64,000 nucleotides of DNA from Rugalucina vietnamica (GCA_964017185.1 OZ024878.1:2645151-2709150); one strand, 5' to 3'. Shown: positions 25,891-37,532, counted from the first letter of the stretch. Notes: a model not told the origin generated them from the letters alone. Made by a program: numbers and translations.

Positions 25891-28110
25891 GCAGTCACAC
25901 AGTAGCGTATAACCCAAACGCGCGCCGGGCATATGAATGAAGACTTTGGACGTATAAAATTAATTTGTTCCTTTAACTCGCTTTAGCAGTCACACATTAG
26001 CGCGTGACTGAGGCGAGTACCGGACGTATAAAAAATCTCAAAGTTTTGGAGTACTGTTGTTATACGTCCCAGACACGCTAAGCACGCTCTACATGCGCGC
26101 ATCGAACGTTCAACGCGCGTTTCACACACGCTTGGGGCACGCTACTGAAGCAAAATCTAATTAAATCGGAAAGCGCATGGAACGTACACTGGCGTGTATC
26201 AAACGCACACCAAGCGCATTCAGAGCGTATTTAAAGCGCCTGTAGCGCGCGTGGAACTTATTCGGGACGTATAAGTAACACGCCCAAGGCACGCCGAGGT
26301 TTTAGAGAAAAAAAATTAAGCATGTTTAAAAAATTTTGAGCCCAAACGCGCGCGAAACGCGCATAGATTTTTAAACAGCAGTCACACATTAGCGTACATA
26401 AGTGAAACGCGCGCCGGGCGTGTTGAAAAATTGCAAAATTCCACATACGCCAGAAACACGTCGGAGACACGTTCGAAGCGCGTTATGAGGACGTTGTGTA
26501 CGCTTGGTGTACATCCGGCATGCATCGCTGTATGTCGCTAAAAATCATCAATTTAACATGCTTAAAAATCTTCTAGAAGCCCGGCGTGTCCCGGGCGTAT
26601 GACTTATACGTTTCGAATGAGTTCCACGCGCGCTACAGGCGCGTTAAATACGCTTCGAACGCATTTGGCACACGTTTGAGGCACGCAAGTGTATGCTCCA
26701 CGCGCGTTCCGATTTTATTAGATATTGCTTCAGTAGCGTGCCCCAAGTACGGAAGAGCATTACAGCCAGGTATTTTATTTTTTTTTTTTTTTTAATTTTG
26801 AAATTTCGACTTAGTAACTCGAAATTTCGACTTAGTAACTCGAAATCTCGACTTACTATCTCGAAATTTCGACTTATTATCTCGAAATTTCGACTTAGTA
26901 ACTCGAAATTTCGACTTAGTAACTCGAAATTTCGACTTACTATCTCGAAATTTCGACTTATTATCTCGAAATTTCGACTTAATAACTCAAAATTTCGACT
27001 TAGTAACTCGAAATTTCGACTTACTATCTATTACAGGAAACTGGCGTACAGTAGAGTAAATAAGTCGAAATTTCGAGATAGTAAGTCGAAATTTCGAGAT
27101 AGTAAGTCGAAATTTCGAGATAGTAAGTCGAAATTTCGAGATAATAAGTCAAAATTTCGAGATGGTAAGTCGAAATTTCGAGATAGTAAGTCAAAATTTC
27201 GAGATAATAAGTCGAAATTTCGAGATAGTAAGTCGACATTTCGAGTTAATAAGTCGAAATTTCGAGATAATATGTCGAAATTTCGAGATAGTTAGTCGAA
27301 ATTTCGAGATAATAAGTCGAAATTTCGAAATAGTAAGTCGAAATTTCGAGTTACTAAGTCGAAATTTCGAGTTATTAAATCGAAATTTCGAGTTAATAAG
27401 TCGAAATTTCGAAATAGTAAGTCGAAATTTCGAGATAGTAAGTCGAAATTTCGAGTTATTAAGTCGAAATTTTGAGATAGTAAGTCGAAATTTCGAGTTA
27501 CTAAGTCGAAATTTCGAGATAGTAAGTCGAAATTTCGAGTTACTAAGTCTAAATTTCGAGTTACTAAGTCGAAATTTCGACAAATTTCGACTTACTAAGT
27601 CGAAATTTAGACTTAGTAACTCGAAATTTCAAAATTAAAAAAAAAAAAATACCTGGCCCTTATACTCTTCCGTACCCAAGCGTGTGTGAGGCGCGCTTTG
27701 AACGTTCGCTGCGCGTCCATAACGTGTGCTTAGCGTGTCTTGGACGTAAGACTAACGAACTCTTAAACTTTGAGATTTTGTATACGTCCGCACACGCCTC
27801 AGTCGGGCGCTAATGTGTGACTGCTAAAGCGAGTTAAAGGTACAAATTAATTTTTATACGTCCAAAATCTTTAGCGTATTGACATTTTTCTTTTCATACG
27901 CCCGGTGCGCGTTTGGGTTATACACTAATGTGTGACTGCTGTTTTAGCGACGTACAGCGACGCGCGCCGGACGTACACCAAGCGAACCCAACGCGCTTGT
28001 AGCGAGTTTTAAACGTGTTTCGGACGAGCGTCTGGCGTATGTGTAATTTTGCTATTTTTTCAACACGCCCGGTGCGCGTTTCACTTAATACGCTACTGTA
28101 TGACTGCTGT
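25891..28110. mobile_element. 2.2 kb nested foldback element flanked by TTAA
   Basis: Flanked by TTAA (25887-25890, 28111-28114) where the LR paralog near 58853 has a single TTAA. Ends are inverted copies of GCAGTCACACAGTAGCG. The same GCAGTCACAC module recurs inward at about 25984 and 26374, with mirror copies at 27820, 27940 and 28095, so the arms are repeated inverted repeats rich in GCGCG. The centre is a 21-bp tandem hairpin. The TTAA flanks suggest piggyBac- or Kolobok-type mobilisation (inference). Confidence 0.7.
26800..27625. repeat. 21-bp palindromic tandem repeat in inverted halves
   Basis: The unit is built on CGAAATTTCG plus a spacer such as ACTTAGTAACT. About 11 units run one way (26800-27030), then a ~30-bp spacer, then ~25 units in the opposite sense (27061-27585), and a short return. 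It is framed by a poly-T left and poly-A right, with mirrored AGCCAGGTATTTT sequence. Open frames here (SKFRLSN-type repeats) are artefacts. Confidence 0.92.
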
Positions 28111-28860
28111 TTAAGTTTTATTTATGTTTTACATGACTTAGTCAAAATCTGATTTATCGCGGGTAGCATCATTTGTTTGGGATTTTGTCTTGCAAAATGG
28201 AAGCTTAGCAATTATTTCATTGTGATTTACTTAATTTAATAAACAATGTGTCAGCCTGACGCAATAAACTCAATCAGCCAGTCAGTGGGGGAAATAATGA
28301 ATTTAACCTAGTAATGGGGAATGGATTCAACCATCATTACCATTTGGGTGAATCCACTGTCGTTTTAAGGGGCATAAGGAGTAATTTTGAACGTTTGTCT
28401 AATTTTTCGGCGAATTTCCTCGAAGCGAACATAATAGCCCCAAATGGGACGCCGCACATATGGGGCTATAATGTTTGCCTATGTCCTAAAAAAGGAAACA
28501 GGTTTATATGATTTAAGCATGCATCTTAATACCACATTGGCCTCTTGGAAAAACAGATGCTCGGATTAGTGAATCTTTCTAAGAGCTTTAACATTGGGCT
28601 TTCGATTAACGCACACATTCCTTAGGCTTTCGGAGCAGAACATCATTTTCATTTTTTATCAACTGCTCCAAATTTGACATTGTGGGTTTATGAGTTTTAT
28701 GGTAAAACTCAGAATTAAGATTAGAAAATAACAATACAGACGTGAATGGCATATACAGAGAAATATGGTGACTGGCAAACGAAGCCGTAAACCGACCAAT
28801 GACGTTTCCCCCAAATGCTACATGTGATACAAATCGGATTGAATACATTTATACAAGTAT
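28111..28860 (+). repeat. LR, right segment
   Basis: Resumes LR after the foldback (TTTTATTTATGTTTTACATG, as at 58864) and repeats the GTGTCAGCCTGACGCAATAA module seen at the start of LR, then TAAGCATGC and TTTCTAAGAGC blocks. The recurrence of the starting module ~1.45 kb on (insertions removed) suggests that LR copies are tandem or have terminal direct repeats. Confidence 0.65.
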
Positions 28861-28866
28861 CATATA

Positions 28867-29222
28867 CCGTATTCGTTCTAATTAGCTCACAGTGCGTTTA
28901 ACTTTTCAAAATAATTAAAAGTTAAGGTAACAAAATATGGTTCTAATAAGCGCACACTACATACCAAAACAACACATCAACTGATGAAATAAACGTGTCA
29001 AAATAATTAATGATGATGATATTTCAGTTTTCCAAGCGTCTCAAAATAGTGTGACCATTTAATGTTAAGTTTTAAAGCGGTTAATGCGGTGTGTTTGTGT
29101 AAAACTTGTGTAAAATACCAATATGCAAGTCAAGCAGTGTACGCTTATGCACATGTTTTTTTTTCGGAAACGACACGGGTTTGCGCTTAATGGAACATGT
29201 GCGAAAATTAGAACAAATACGG
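28867..29222. mobile_element. MITE with CCGTATTYGTTCTAATT termini
   Basis: Left CCGTATTCGTTCTAATT and right AATTAGAACAAATACGG are inverted termini flanked by TA. The inner part has paired GCGCACA / TGTGCG segments. ~356 bp, non-coding. Confidence 0.7.
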
Positions 29223-29376
29223 TAATACTTGTTAAATATTTTTTGCCATGAACAATAGATGTGTACAAGTAAGCTGAATTCGTTTAACCAAATGCTGTGT
29301 TTAACGCCCCGAGAAAATTATTATTGAAATGAACAGACTTTGTTTTATAGAGGTGTATTAATTGTTCGGTTTATCC

Positions 29377-29693
29377 ATTCTTTAAACCCGCCAGTAACTT
29401 TGTGTTACTGATCGTTCCAAGTCGATACTTCTGTGGTGGTTCTTTTTGTTTTATGTCTTGGTGTTTAAAATATTTTTGTGCTGTTGGCGCCTTATGTATG
29501 TTTGCATATTTTTAGTTAAGTTAAGGTAACTGAGTGGCCACCTATTGGGAAAATAGCTGCTCATTCGGCTTACTAAATGTTTTCATGGTATAAGTACCTG
29601 ATTGTTGGTTTGTTTTTTCCCATCTTGGTTTTTGAAGTGGGAGTCTTTTTCTGATTGCGCCTTTTCCTGATCTTTGCCTACTTGTACTTCTTT
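29377..29693 (+). mobile_element. RT retroelement 3' tail
   Basis: Starts at AAACCCGCCAGTAACTTTG and ends at TTTGCCTACTTGTAC. Heavily 5'-truncated, near-identical to 62615-62926. Confidence 0.85.
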
Positions 29694-29819
29694 ACCATTC
29701 GCTCCATCAAAGGAAGGGGTACAGTTGAGGGAAATGTTAATAATTTTCTTTATCATGGACTGGCACAGTGCAAGTCATTTTTAGAATAAAAGAGCAATGC
29801 ATACCGTCAAACTCACTTA

Positions 29820-30130
29820 ATTCTGTGGGTTTCTATATCAGTGACCCTTTGATATCGTGGCAGCACTTGGTGACATACGACTTGCAATCAACAAAATTGA
29901 GTGTCTGGAACTCGTGGTTCATGCATAAATAATAACTCTGGTAGCTGACAAAAAGATTAGACAACATCAAATATTCAATATCCGCAGGACTTTCTTGTAT
30001 GTACAAAGCTCTGAAAATAATTGACTGTCTAGCAAATGTCTCGTCGGGTCGAACTATTATGTCAAAACAAAGTAGTCAATCACTCTGTATTACACGAACG
30101 TAATTCAAGAAAACCAACTTACATACTCAG
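29820..30130 (+). repeat. LR fragment
   Basis: CAATCAACAAAATTGAGTGT through TCTCGTCGGGTCGAACTAT matches 57190-57400 and 18360-18540. The start (CAGTGACCCTTTGATATCG) resembles the hammerhead-repeat stem I strand but has no core. Confidence 0.65.
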
Positions 30131-30267
30131 TGTTACAGGAATTGAAGTGAAATACTTATCACACCTTTAAAAAGTGTTTGTGAACTTGCACCGTGTTCAT
30201 TTATTTAGAGTTAGTATGTAAATCACATAAAAATCTGTAGCTAATGCCAACGTTATTAATTTAGAGA

Positions 30268-30632
30268 AAAAGCTACAAGTAGGCAAAGATCAGGAAAAGG
30301 CGCAATCAGAACAAGATTCCCACTCCAAAAACCGAGGTGGGAAAAAACAAACAAACTAAAAATCAGGTACTTATACCATGAAAACATTTTGTAAGCCGAA
30401 TGAGCAGCTATTTTCCCAATAGGTGGCCACTCAATTACCTTAACTTAACTAAAAATATGAAAACATACATAAGGCGCCAACATCACAAAAATATTTTAAA
30501 CACCAAGACATAAAACAAAAAGAACCACCACATAAGTATCGACTTGGAACGATCAGTAACAAAAAGTTGCTGGCGGGTTTAAACCGATTTTACATGGTCA
30601 TAACCTCGCCCTCAGCTTCCGCAGTGGTTCAG
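30268..30632 (-). mobile_element. RT retroelement 3' tail
   Basis: From TACAAGTAGGCAAAGATCAG to the CAGCTTCCGCAGTGGTTC block; ~365 bp of the 3' region on the minus strand. Confidence 0.85.
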
Positions 30633-31713
30633 TATGTAAGTATGTAAATTACAGAAAAAAAGTTTTTTGCTCAAAATCTAATGCTTATGTTATAGCAAAA
30701 TTTTCAAAAGTAATTCATTAGAACTAGCATTGTTCCAAAGCCAAACATATTATTTTCGATGGTATTAGCATTAGTTGAGGTACTGCTAATACATTGCTAA
30801 TGCATTGTCATTAGTTCAAGGCATTGCCCAACCTTGGTATATATATTTTACTATATATTATGCAAATTCAAACAAACAATTTTTCAAAGAGTTGTTTATT
30901 ATACTCGTCATTGACTACCCGTATACAACCGCATTCATAGCTGATTGTGATAATAAATTCATAAGTAATTTTAGGCACGCCTGCCCTCTGATCTCCGAAA
31001 GGTTCCGTATAGTGTGACCTATAGGCTGAGTTGAATGCTTTGTCACATGATAAAACCAAGACATCTTAAAGTGTACATGTTGGAGATATGACGTAGATCA
31101 GTAGCTCACATCGAGTTCTTCATAAAGAGACGAAGCAATCTTCAGAGAGTTAACACAAAATGATACAGTATAAAAATATTACTTAATTGTAGTTATTTAG
31201 TTGACCGCTTCCGTGGACTGATCTATTTTTGTTGTGTACCTTTTCAAAATATGATAATATCCATGTACACGTTGCAAACGTTTTAACCATTTCAATGAAA
31301 CGATTTTGAAAAGAATCAGTCAGCCTTGACTTTGATATTTATAGTCTTAGCCCATTCTCGATAATGATAAGACAGTGGTTCACGTATATAAAGTAGCGAC
31401 GACTCAGCGTTACCTGTATTTTGGCGACAAGGAAAAGCGTAAATTCTCTGTGTCTTAATTTATAACCAGTAGGAAAGTATCTCTCAGAAAGCAGACGACT
31501 TACAACATTAATCTCTCTGAAAGCAGATAGCAAAATAGTATGCTGCTTGTGTTACATGCTATTTTGTAAATTTTGTAACTTATGCTAAATTTTGTTACTT
31601 GATCATGCATGTACGATGTTTAAAATTAGGTTTATAGAGGACAGCAGTATATTTGGGACGACTACTGGTAGGTGATTTAATTTTAATTCATAATTTTGTA
31701 AACGAACATGTTT

Positions 31714-31741
31714 GTGCGTGCGTGCGTGCGTGCGTGTGTGT
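31714..31741. repeat. (GTGC)n/(GT)n microsatellite
   Basis: GTGCGTGCGTGCGTGCG passing into GTGTGTG. Confidence 0.9.
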
Positions 31742-31749
31742 AATTCAGT

Positions 31750-32290
31750 ACGGGAAGACTTTTAAGGACAGCCACACGGCACAACCAGCTGCAGTAATGG
31801 TAAATAAAAAATAGAACTCAGATCCTTTAAGAGCAGTGAAGACACTAATGATAAAGAGGATGGGCCATACCGTGGTTCCGACTATTTAAGTCTCGACAGT
31901 GACCCTATAGACATGGCAACATGAAGCCAAAGAGAATAACTGAAATTCTGCAACTTTCAACAGTGTAGTCGATACAAAGACTAATATTATCTAAATGGAA
32001 CCAAATATATTGAACATTGGTAGGAAAATGAATCTTAACCGATAATAAATTTCTGATTTCTCATAATATCCTCGCTGATCTCAAAAAACCAAAACAAAAA
32101 TATAATCTGCACTATGGATGATGTACTGGGAGACTTTTGAAGGCCGTCACACGGCACAACACCAGCTGCGGTAATAGCAAATGAAATTACGTAACTTGTT
32201 AGAAATGGAAGCGTTCCATATCGCCACAAGTTCCACATCGCCACAGCGGCATTTTCAAAGGTATTAAAATCCAACAGAAATAATCATCTT
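31750..32290 (-). mobile_element. Hammerhead-bearing repeat, about 1.5 units
   Basis: The block CACACGGCACAACCAGCTGC (31770) recurs as CACACGGCACAACACCAGCT (32147), giving a unit of ~370 bp in direct repeat. A decayed hammerhead lies at 31862-31906. No coding capacity. Related to 2080-2409, 33597-34070 and 54300-54950. Confidence 0.65.
31862..31906 (-). ncRNA. Decayed hammerhead motif
   Basis: Stem I strands GGGTCA and TGGCCC and a GACT/AGTC stem II are kept, but the core reads CTGTCGA (A6 lost) and GAAA has become GGAA. Predicted inactive. Confidence 0.5.
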
Positions 32291-33329
32291 TGTTAATATT
32301 TTAATGAACAACATAACGCTAACCGGATCCTCTTAGACCTGTACCCACACGCCTGTAAATCGGTCATTTTGTTCACAGCCGGTGCACAATGGTAAAGAAA
32401 GGACTTATGCGTGGTCACGGTATATACATTTTTGAAGATTTACCTGTATAAAACCATTCAACAGTGTTAAATTCTTTAGCATGATTTATCATGGGCCTGT
32501 TGAATATGTTGCAAATATGTGGATTTTTGTGTACATGATTGTGAAATGAGCGGTCAGCTCATAGCAAGTTAAGTCATTTTTCAGAAACCGGGGATCCATA
32601 TTTCTTTGCTTTTTGAAACATTTTAATGAGCTTCTTCGGTACATTGACCCCTTTACCTTAAGACATTTTTCTATGTAGCCACTGAATATTATTATCTAAG
32701 AAGTTAAAACAGGGGGCATGTCATGATTCAGCAAGCAATAAGCGCACACGAGCCGCCCCAAGTTACCAACTTTGAGAATTTTCCAGAAAAAAAAACAACA
32801 ACAACAACAAAAAAAGCAACAAAAAGAAACATGTATACACTAACTTTTCCAAAAGAAATACATTTCCATGGCTTCAAATTATTCCTTTATTTTTCAGAAT
32901 ATGTATCCTAGACATGTAGGCTTTGTGTAGTTTTTATTCAAATGTATTCTGTTTTCCAGAAAATGGGTCCCACGAAAAACCAGAAAACCAAGCTATTTAA
33001 AATCTTAAAGAACCCTATGAGCAATAAATGCACCACATCATTTGATTGACAGATTGAAAACAACAGTTAATGTCTTTTTAACATACACCACCAACTCATG
33101 CCAATGTTGATAAAGTCTTAAAACACTTTTTTTTTTTCATCTTAGTTTCAATGAGGATCAATTCCCATAAAGAACTTAAAGTCCCATTTTAATGCATACA
33201 CATGCTACACTGTCGCACAAAAAAATAGAAAAAGGCTGAAAATCAAGGTCATATAAAGAGGTCTTACAAACCGTTTATCAAATATTCTGACCTTCACCTT
33301 GCCTTTACAGTGTGTGGGGCGATGTGTGT

Positions 33330-33595
33330 TTAATGATTTTTCTATACTGAAAAGAAAATACATTCCTTTTTATACGTTTCTAAACTTTGTAAACCATGTC
33401 ACCATAAATTTTGGTTCAGTAAGTCACCTATGTTCAGTAAAGCGTCTTTAGCCAAGCATTACATTTTGAAATCAATAACCATGACTGCGATAAAAGTAAG
33501 AAAAAGTTTTTGAAGCCCTGCTGGAGAAGTTTGACTGTAAAACATTCATTTCACGCGCTATAGTCAGTAACATGATTGCAGACCCTAGCAAATAA
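33330..33595 (-). pseudogene. Degenerate RT fragment (C-terminal region)
   Basis: Diverged match to 45640-45910: the CTGGAGAAGTTTGACTGTAA and ACATGATTGCAGACCCTAGC blocks correspond to the KLLQQGY and RVCNHV regions. Frame lost; no 3' region attached. It borders the next hammerhead repeat directly. Confidence 0.7.
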
Positions 33596-33649
33596 AATAT
33601 AAATGCTGGATTCGTTGGATGCAGTAAAACATTCAAAGGTAGATAGTAT

Positions 33650-33695
33650 GGACTTTATTGCGCAATTTCGGGTAATAAACCCTCATCAGTAGCCC
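33650..33695 (-). ncRNA. Type I hammerhead ribozyme motif
   Basis: CTGATGA, stem II with GGG pairing CCC, GAAA, then TTGCGCAA closed by U16.1 and cleavage A. The stem I strands GGGCT and AGTCC pair (one G-U), with an A-A mismatch next to the core. The core is canonical. Confidence 0.65.
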
Positions 33696-33974
33696 TATTG
33701 AATCCGGCAACGAAAGCCAGACTATTGTGCTGCAATTTCGAGAATTTACACGAGAATTCTAAATCAAAGATACGTTCCTAAACGGGGCAAATGATTCAAC
33801 TATTGCTTAGAAAAATGAATATAAACGTAAGTGTTTTGAACACTCTGAATATCTTTACTGGTCTCAAAGAGCCGAAAGAAAAATAGTATCTGCACAATTG
33901 ATGATGTACGGGGAGACTTTTTAGGGCCGCTAATAAAAAATAAAACTGAGATCCTTTTAGAGCAGTGAACACAT

Positions 33975-34018
33975 GGGTCATACCGCGGTTTCGACTATTA
34001 AAGTCTCGTCAGTGACGC
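33975..34018 (-). ncRNA. Type I hammerhead ribozyme motif, canonical core
   Basis: Minus-strand order: GCGTCA, CTGACGA (position 7 may be any base), stem II GACT with a 5-nt loop and AGTC, GAAA, CCGCGG stem III closed by U16.1, cleavage A, TGACCC. Stem I pairs at 5 of 6 positions. All conserved core nucleotides are present. The short stem III is typical of metazoan type I motifs, which often work best as dimers. Confidence 0.78.
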
Positions 34019-34110
34019 TTTAGATTTGGCAGGCAACATAGAGCCAAAGAGAATAATAAATAAAATCTATATTGTGTCAGTAATTTGATAAAATTATCAA
34101 AGATAATATA

Positions 34111-34116
34111 TTTCAG
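34111..34116 (+). promoter_or_regulatory. Candidate 3' splice acceptor before TRIM-like frame
   Basis: TTTCAG preceded by an AT-rich tract and followed 4 bases later by the ATG at 34121. It would place the coding region in one exon behind a 5' UTR intron. Confidence 0.4.
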
Positions 34117-34120
34117 CAGA

Positions 34121-35524
34121 ATGGCGTCGGTTGGAGCATCTTACGACTTAGAGTGCAGTGTTTGCTTAAAAAAGGGACAGCACAAAGAAGCAAAGGCTTT
34201 CTGCGAAGACTGTGAGGGATATCTTTGTAGTTCTTGCATGGACACTCATGGTCAATTTCCGACCCTACGAAATCATTAAACGGGATCCATTGAAGAAATA
34301 AAGAAATTGTGTGGTATTTGTAAGGCAAAGGGTAAATTGAAGGACGCGAGATGTTTCTGTAAAGACTGCGAAGCATGGATATGTGACGACTGTAAGGATT
34401 CGCATAGAGACTTTCGAGACTTGCAAAAGCATGCCATTGTCACTAAGGATGCCGTAATATGCATTGAATCATCTGCCCCCAGTGACATCTCAACTCGATT
34501 AGAGGAGTTGTCAACTAAACCTTCAGAAGATTCATCGGTCCACACGGATCTCGAAACTAAACCACAAGTATATAATGAAGATAAACCCCGAAACCTACAA
34601 ACGAAACCAAGCGAATATGCTGCATCGAAATATCTGGCTAAACCCTCAACCGACTCTTCTACTCCTGCTGCCGAGCATAAAAATATGGATATATTGCATT
34701 ATAAGACAACAAAGAAAATTATAGAAATTGATGTGAATCTTAAGATGTCAGGCGATAAATGGAAGTGTGATATAACTGGTTGTTGTTTCATGCCGGGTGG
34801 TGAGCTAGTCTTATGTGACAATAGCAATTATAAACTCAAACTATTAGATCGTTCCATGTCGATAGGATACCAGGTAGACATACCGGCTATACCCTATGAT
34901 GTAGCAGCCATAGACAACAGTAACGTTTTAGTAACTATGCCTTGGGTTAAACAACTCCAGTTCATCCATGTGTTACCATCCCTTAAGCTAGACCGTACTA
35001 TTGATGTTGGCCAGAAATGTTGGGGTGTTGATGTAGCCGTTGGAAATATCTATGTCTCCTGTTACGACATTGATGAAACAATGGCTGAAATACATGTACG
35101 AGTGTATAACCTCGAAGGAAGGGACCTTGGGAAGAGAATAAACATCAATCCAGCCGGTTCTAACATGTTCCGTGACCCTCGTTATGTCGCAGTCAGTAGG
35201 TTAGGTGACAAGATATTCGTATCTGACTGGACTACCAACATAGTAACCTGTCTAACAAGTAACGGGAGGATAGTGTATCAATATCGAGATGATTTGCTTA
35301 GAGGGCCACAAGGGTTATTGGTAGATGACAATGACAATTTTTGTGTATGTGGTTTTGACAGTCACACCGTTGATGTTATAACATCATCTGGTAGGAAATA
35401 TAAAACGATGCTGTCGCGTAAAGATGGTGTATCATGTCCCAGATATGTCTGTTTCAGACCCAGTGACGGAACTCTTGTTGTGGTTGGTTGGAAATACAAA
35501 CCTCTGGCTTATAAAATGTCATAA
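34121..35524 (+). pseudogene. Tandem B-box / beta-propeller (TRIM-like) gene with internal stop
   Basis: A single frame of 467 codons. Box 1 has C12, C15, C28, C31, C36, C39, H43 and H52. A TAA at codon 53 (34277-34279) follows, and a second box has exactly the same spacing, starting at codon 64 (CGIC, CKDC, CDDC, H, H). A linker with repeated TKPSE-like motifs leads to a C-terminal half (about codons 200-467) like an NHL/six-bladed propeller (FVSDWTTN, GPQGLLVDDNDNFCV). The family acts in ubiquitin-linked signalling and innate responses, usually with an N-terminal RING, absent here. The piece after the stop has no nearby ATG (codon 63 is TTG). One point mutation explains the stop; the rest is open, so it may be a recent pseudogene, a polymorphism or an assembly error. 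Confidence 0.8.
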
Positions 35525-35825
35525 AAGGCTCCAATGTTTATCACAATCATAATTAAAATGATTCCAAGTCACTTAGACACATTATGCTGATCTTGGTTTT
35601 GGCATTACCATTTGTTCTCATGATGCAATGTTTATCCAAACATTGTTTTCGCACTTTGGTCAGCTTTACCAGCTTTGCAATACGTGTCCTTCTAGATATT
35701 ATGGTGGCATGAATATAATTTAGGATTTGTGAATAACTATGCCATATGTGATGTTGTTTATTTAATATGTATCAAGCCATGCTTATGACATGAGATTTCA
35801 TTTTATTATTGCACCTAACATTTTA

Positions 35826-35935
35826 AGAAGGTATGAGTAGGCTATGATCAGGAAATGGCGCAATCAGAAAGAAATTTCCACCCCATAAACCGAGGTGTGG
35901 GAAAAAACTAAAATGACACTTAGGTACTTAAGGTA
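35826..35935 (-). mobile_element. RT-element tail, diverged subfamily
   Basis: GTATGAGTAGGCTATGATCA and GGAAATGGCGCAATCAG correspond to the family terminus with substitutions shared with 53918-54288, indicating an older subfamily. ~110 bp only. Confidence 0.7.
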
Positions 35936-36896
35936 CTAAACATTTTTCTGTGTTGGAGTTTTTGAGTGAGAAATAATTTAAATAATTTCTGTTAATCATA
36001 TCGATTAATTCAGATGCAGTCGAATCTACGTTATTTTCCCTTCATTCTGCAACCGCTCAGTACATTTATCTTCATTTAAAATTGTATTTATGCTTAAGTT
36101 CGTCTTTAGTTATTGTTCCATCGTCTGGCATCTTTTACTGCCTTTTTCTTATATTGGTTAACGCCGTTAAAAAGGCGGCCAATGTACAAAGCCGTGTGTT
36201 CCGAAGTTGTTTACGTTACTTTGTGTATTTCACATTTTGGTTTGGAACACGTAATTAGAAAAAAAAAAACAGTTAAGGCAGTACGTTGACGTTTCGGGTT
36301 AGATCAGCTGGCTAATTTGCACTCCCATACACTTCGTGACCTCACTCTACTCCCGTGACAGCTTAGCACTGGTTGCATTTAAAGCAATGTCAAAGTGGTT
36401 GCGGATTTTGCAAGTTAATTCTAGCAGCGTTATTTTGATGTGAATGGTATTGTTTTTGCTATACATTTGTGCCAGGAGCAAAAATCTTACAGTAAACACA
36501 TAAAATTACAAAGTTTAAATAATTACTTCTGACGTTTCCATTTACTTGACGTCATTAAATGTGTCTCACTTCAGAAATTCAAATGTCTATAACTCCGTTA
36601 TTTATGAACGAAAAAATAAAGTGTGGGTATTCATTTTCTTAGTTAGAACGTAACGAATAATGTGGTACCAAAATTAGTTGTGTTTTCAAAAAAGTTTTGT
36701 TTTTTGCATTTTCATCGCCTGCCTTGTGAATTGGAAAATGCCCACGTAATGTTGTATAAAATAAAAAAGAAAATTTGCTTTTTTCGGTGAATACCAAATA
36801 CATGTCATCTCATGAGTTCAAAACATAACAAATTTCACTCGTGCTGCGCACTCGTGAAAATTCTGATGTTTTCAACTCACTCGATGAAATATATTT
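35936..36896. other. No recognisable feature
   Basis: AT-rich DNA downstream of the TRIM-like gene. The segment 36300-36420 resembles 61165-61260 (ACAGCTTAGCA, ATTTAAA), so at least part is repetitive. Confidence 0.4.
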
Positions 36897-37532
36897 GGTA
36901 TATACCCAACTTTTATATAGTGAAAATGGGGTATACAGGGGTATACCTTTTTTTTTTTTTTTTTTTTTTTTTTCAAAACATAGATTGTGGGTATTCGTAA
37001 CGTGTACCCACAATCGATGTTTTGAGCATAAATACAGAAATATTTTTTTTGAGCTGAACATTTTCAAATTTTGCAGCGGAAATATCTTTGTTTTTTGCAT
37101 GGAAGTATTTTAATGACAAAAGCTAATACAAGCGTAAAACTAACAATTCATATCAACCGATGAATAAGCGTCGCCTTTCCATCTCCAGTGTTGGGGATAA
37201 GAGGCAACAAATAGCATATATATGCTTTTATGAAGAGTAATTGATGCATCAGTCATTTGCATCTCCCGCTCCCCTATAGCCAGTGAATAACGGGTCTTTT
37301 AACTTTTCAATTTTTAAAGCCCCGGTAAAAGCCTGGTCCTGCGGGATCAGATTTGTGGTAAAATACCAGCTAAAAGCCCCGGTTCCCCGGAGGATGACAA
37401 TAATGTGGGACAACAGCTGAGAGTTGTTCTGATGAAATTGGAATATGAGATATGGGTTTGAATTTCTGCATATAAATGTACAGGTTCATTTGCAAATTAA
37501 ATAAGGACCATAGAAGTAATTAAATTGTTTAA
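36897..37532 (+). repeat. R2 repeat, left half (interrupted copy)
   Basis: M2-like hairpin and poly-T at 36897-37090, then the R2 body (GTCTTCCAGTGTTGGGGAT-like, CCCCTATAGCC, TTCATTTGCAAATTAAATAA). Similarity to 15690-16264 stops at TTAA (37529-37532); the right half resumes at 52471. Confidence 0.8.

Larger units (their letters stand above)
33597..34070 (-). mobile_element. Hammerhead-bearing repeat, dimeric arrangement
   Basis: Two hammerhead motifs in the same orientation (33975-34018 and 33650-33695) are separated by a 325-bp unit with no open frame. This is the dimer-like layout known for retrozymes and for ribozymes in Penelope-like terminal repeats. The repeat ends ~50 bp before the TRIM-like reading frame. 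Confidence 0.65.

Noticed and set aside
26693-27638. Long open frames of SKFRLSN/NFEIVSR repeats on both strands
   Set aside because: They are translations of a 21-bp palindromic tandem repeat that lacks stops in several frames; open on both strands, with no start context or domain.
36810-37113. Overlapping frames around 36810-37113
   Set aside because: They cover a poly-T run and the M2 hairpin in R2; no conservation expected or seen.
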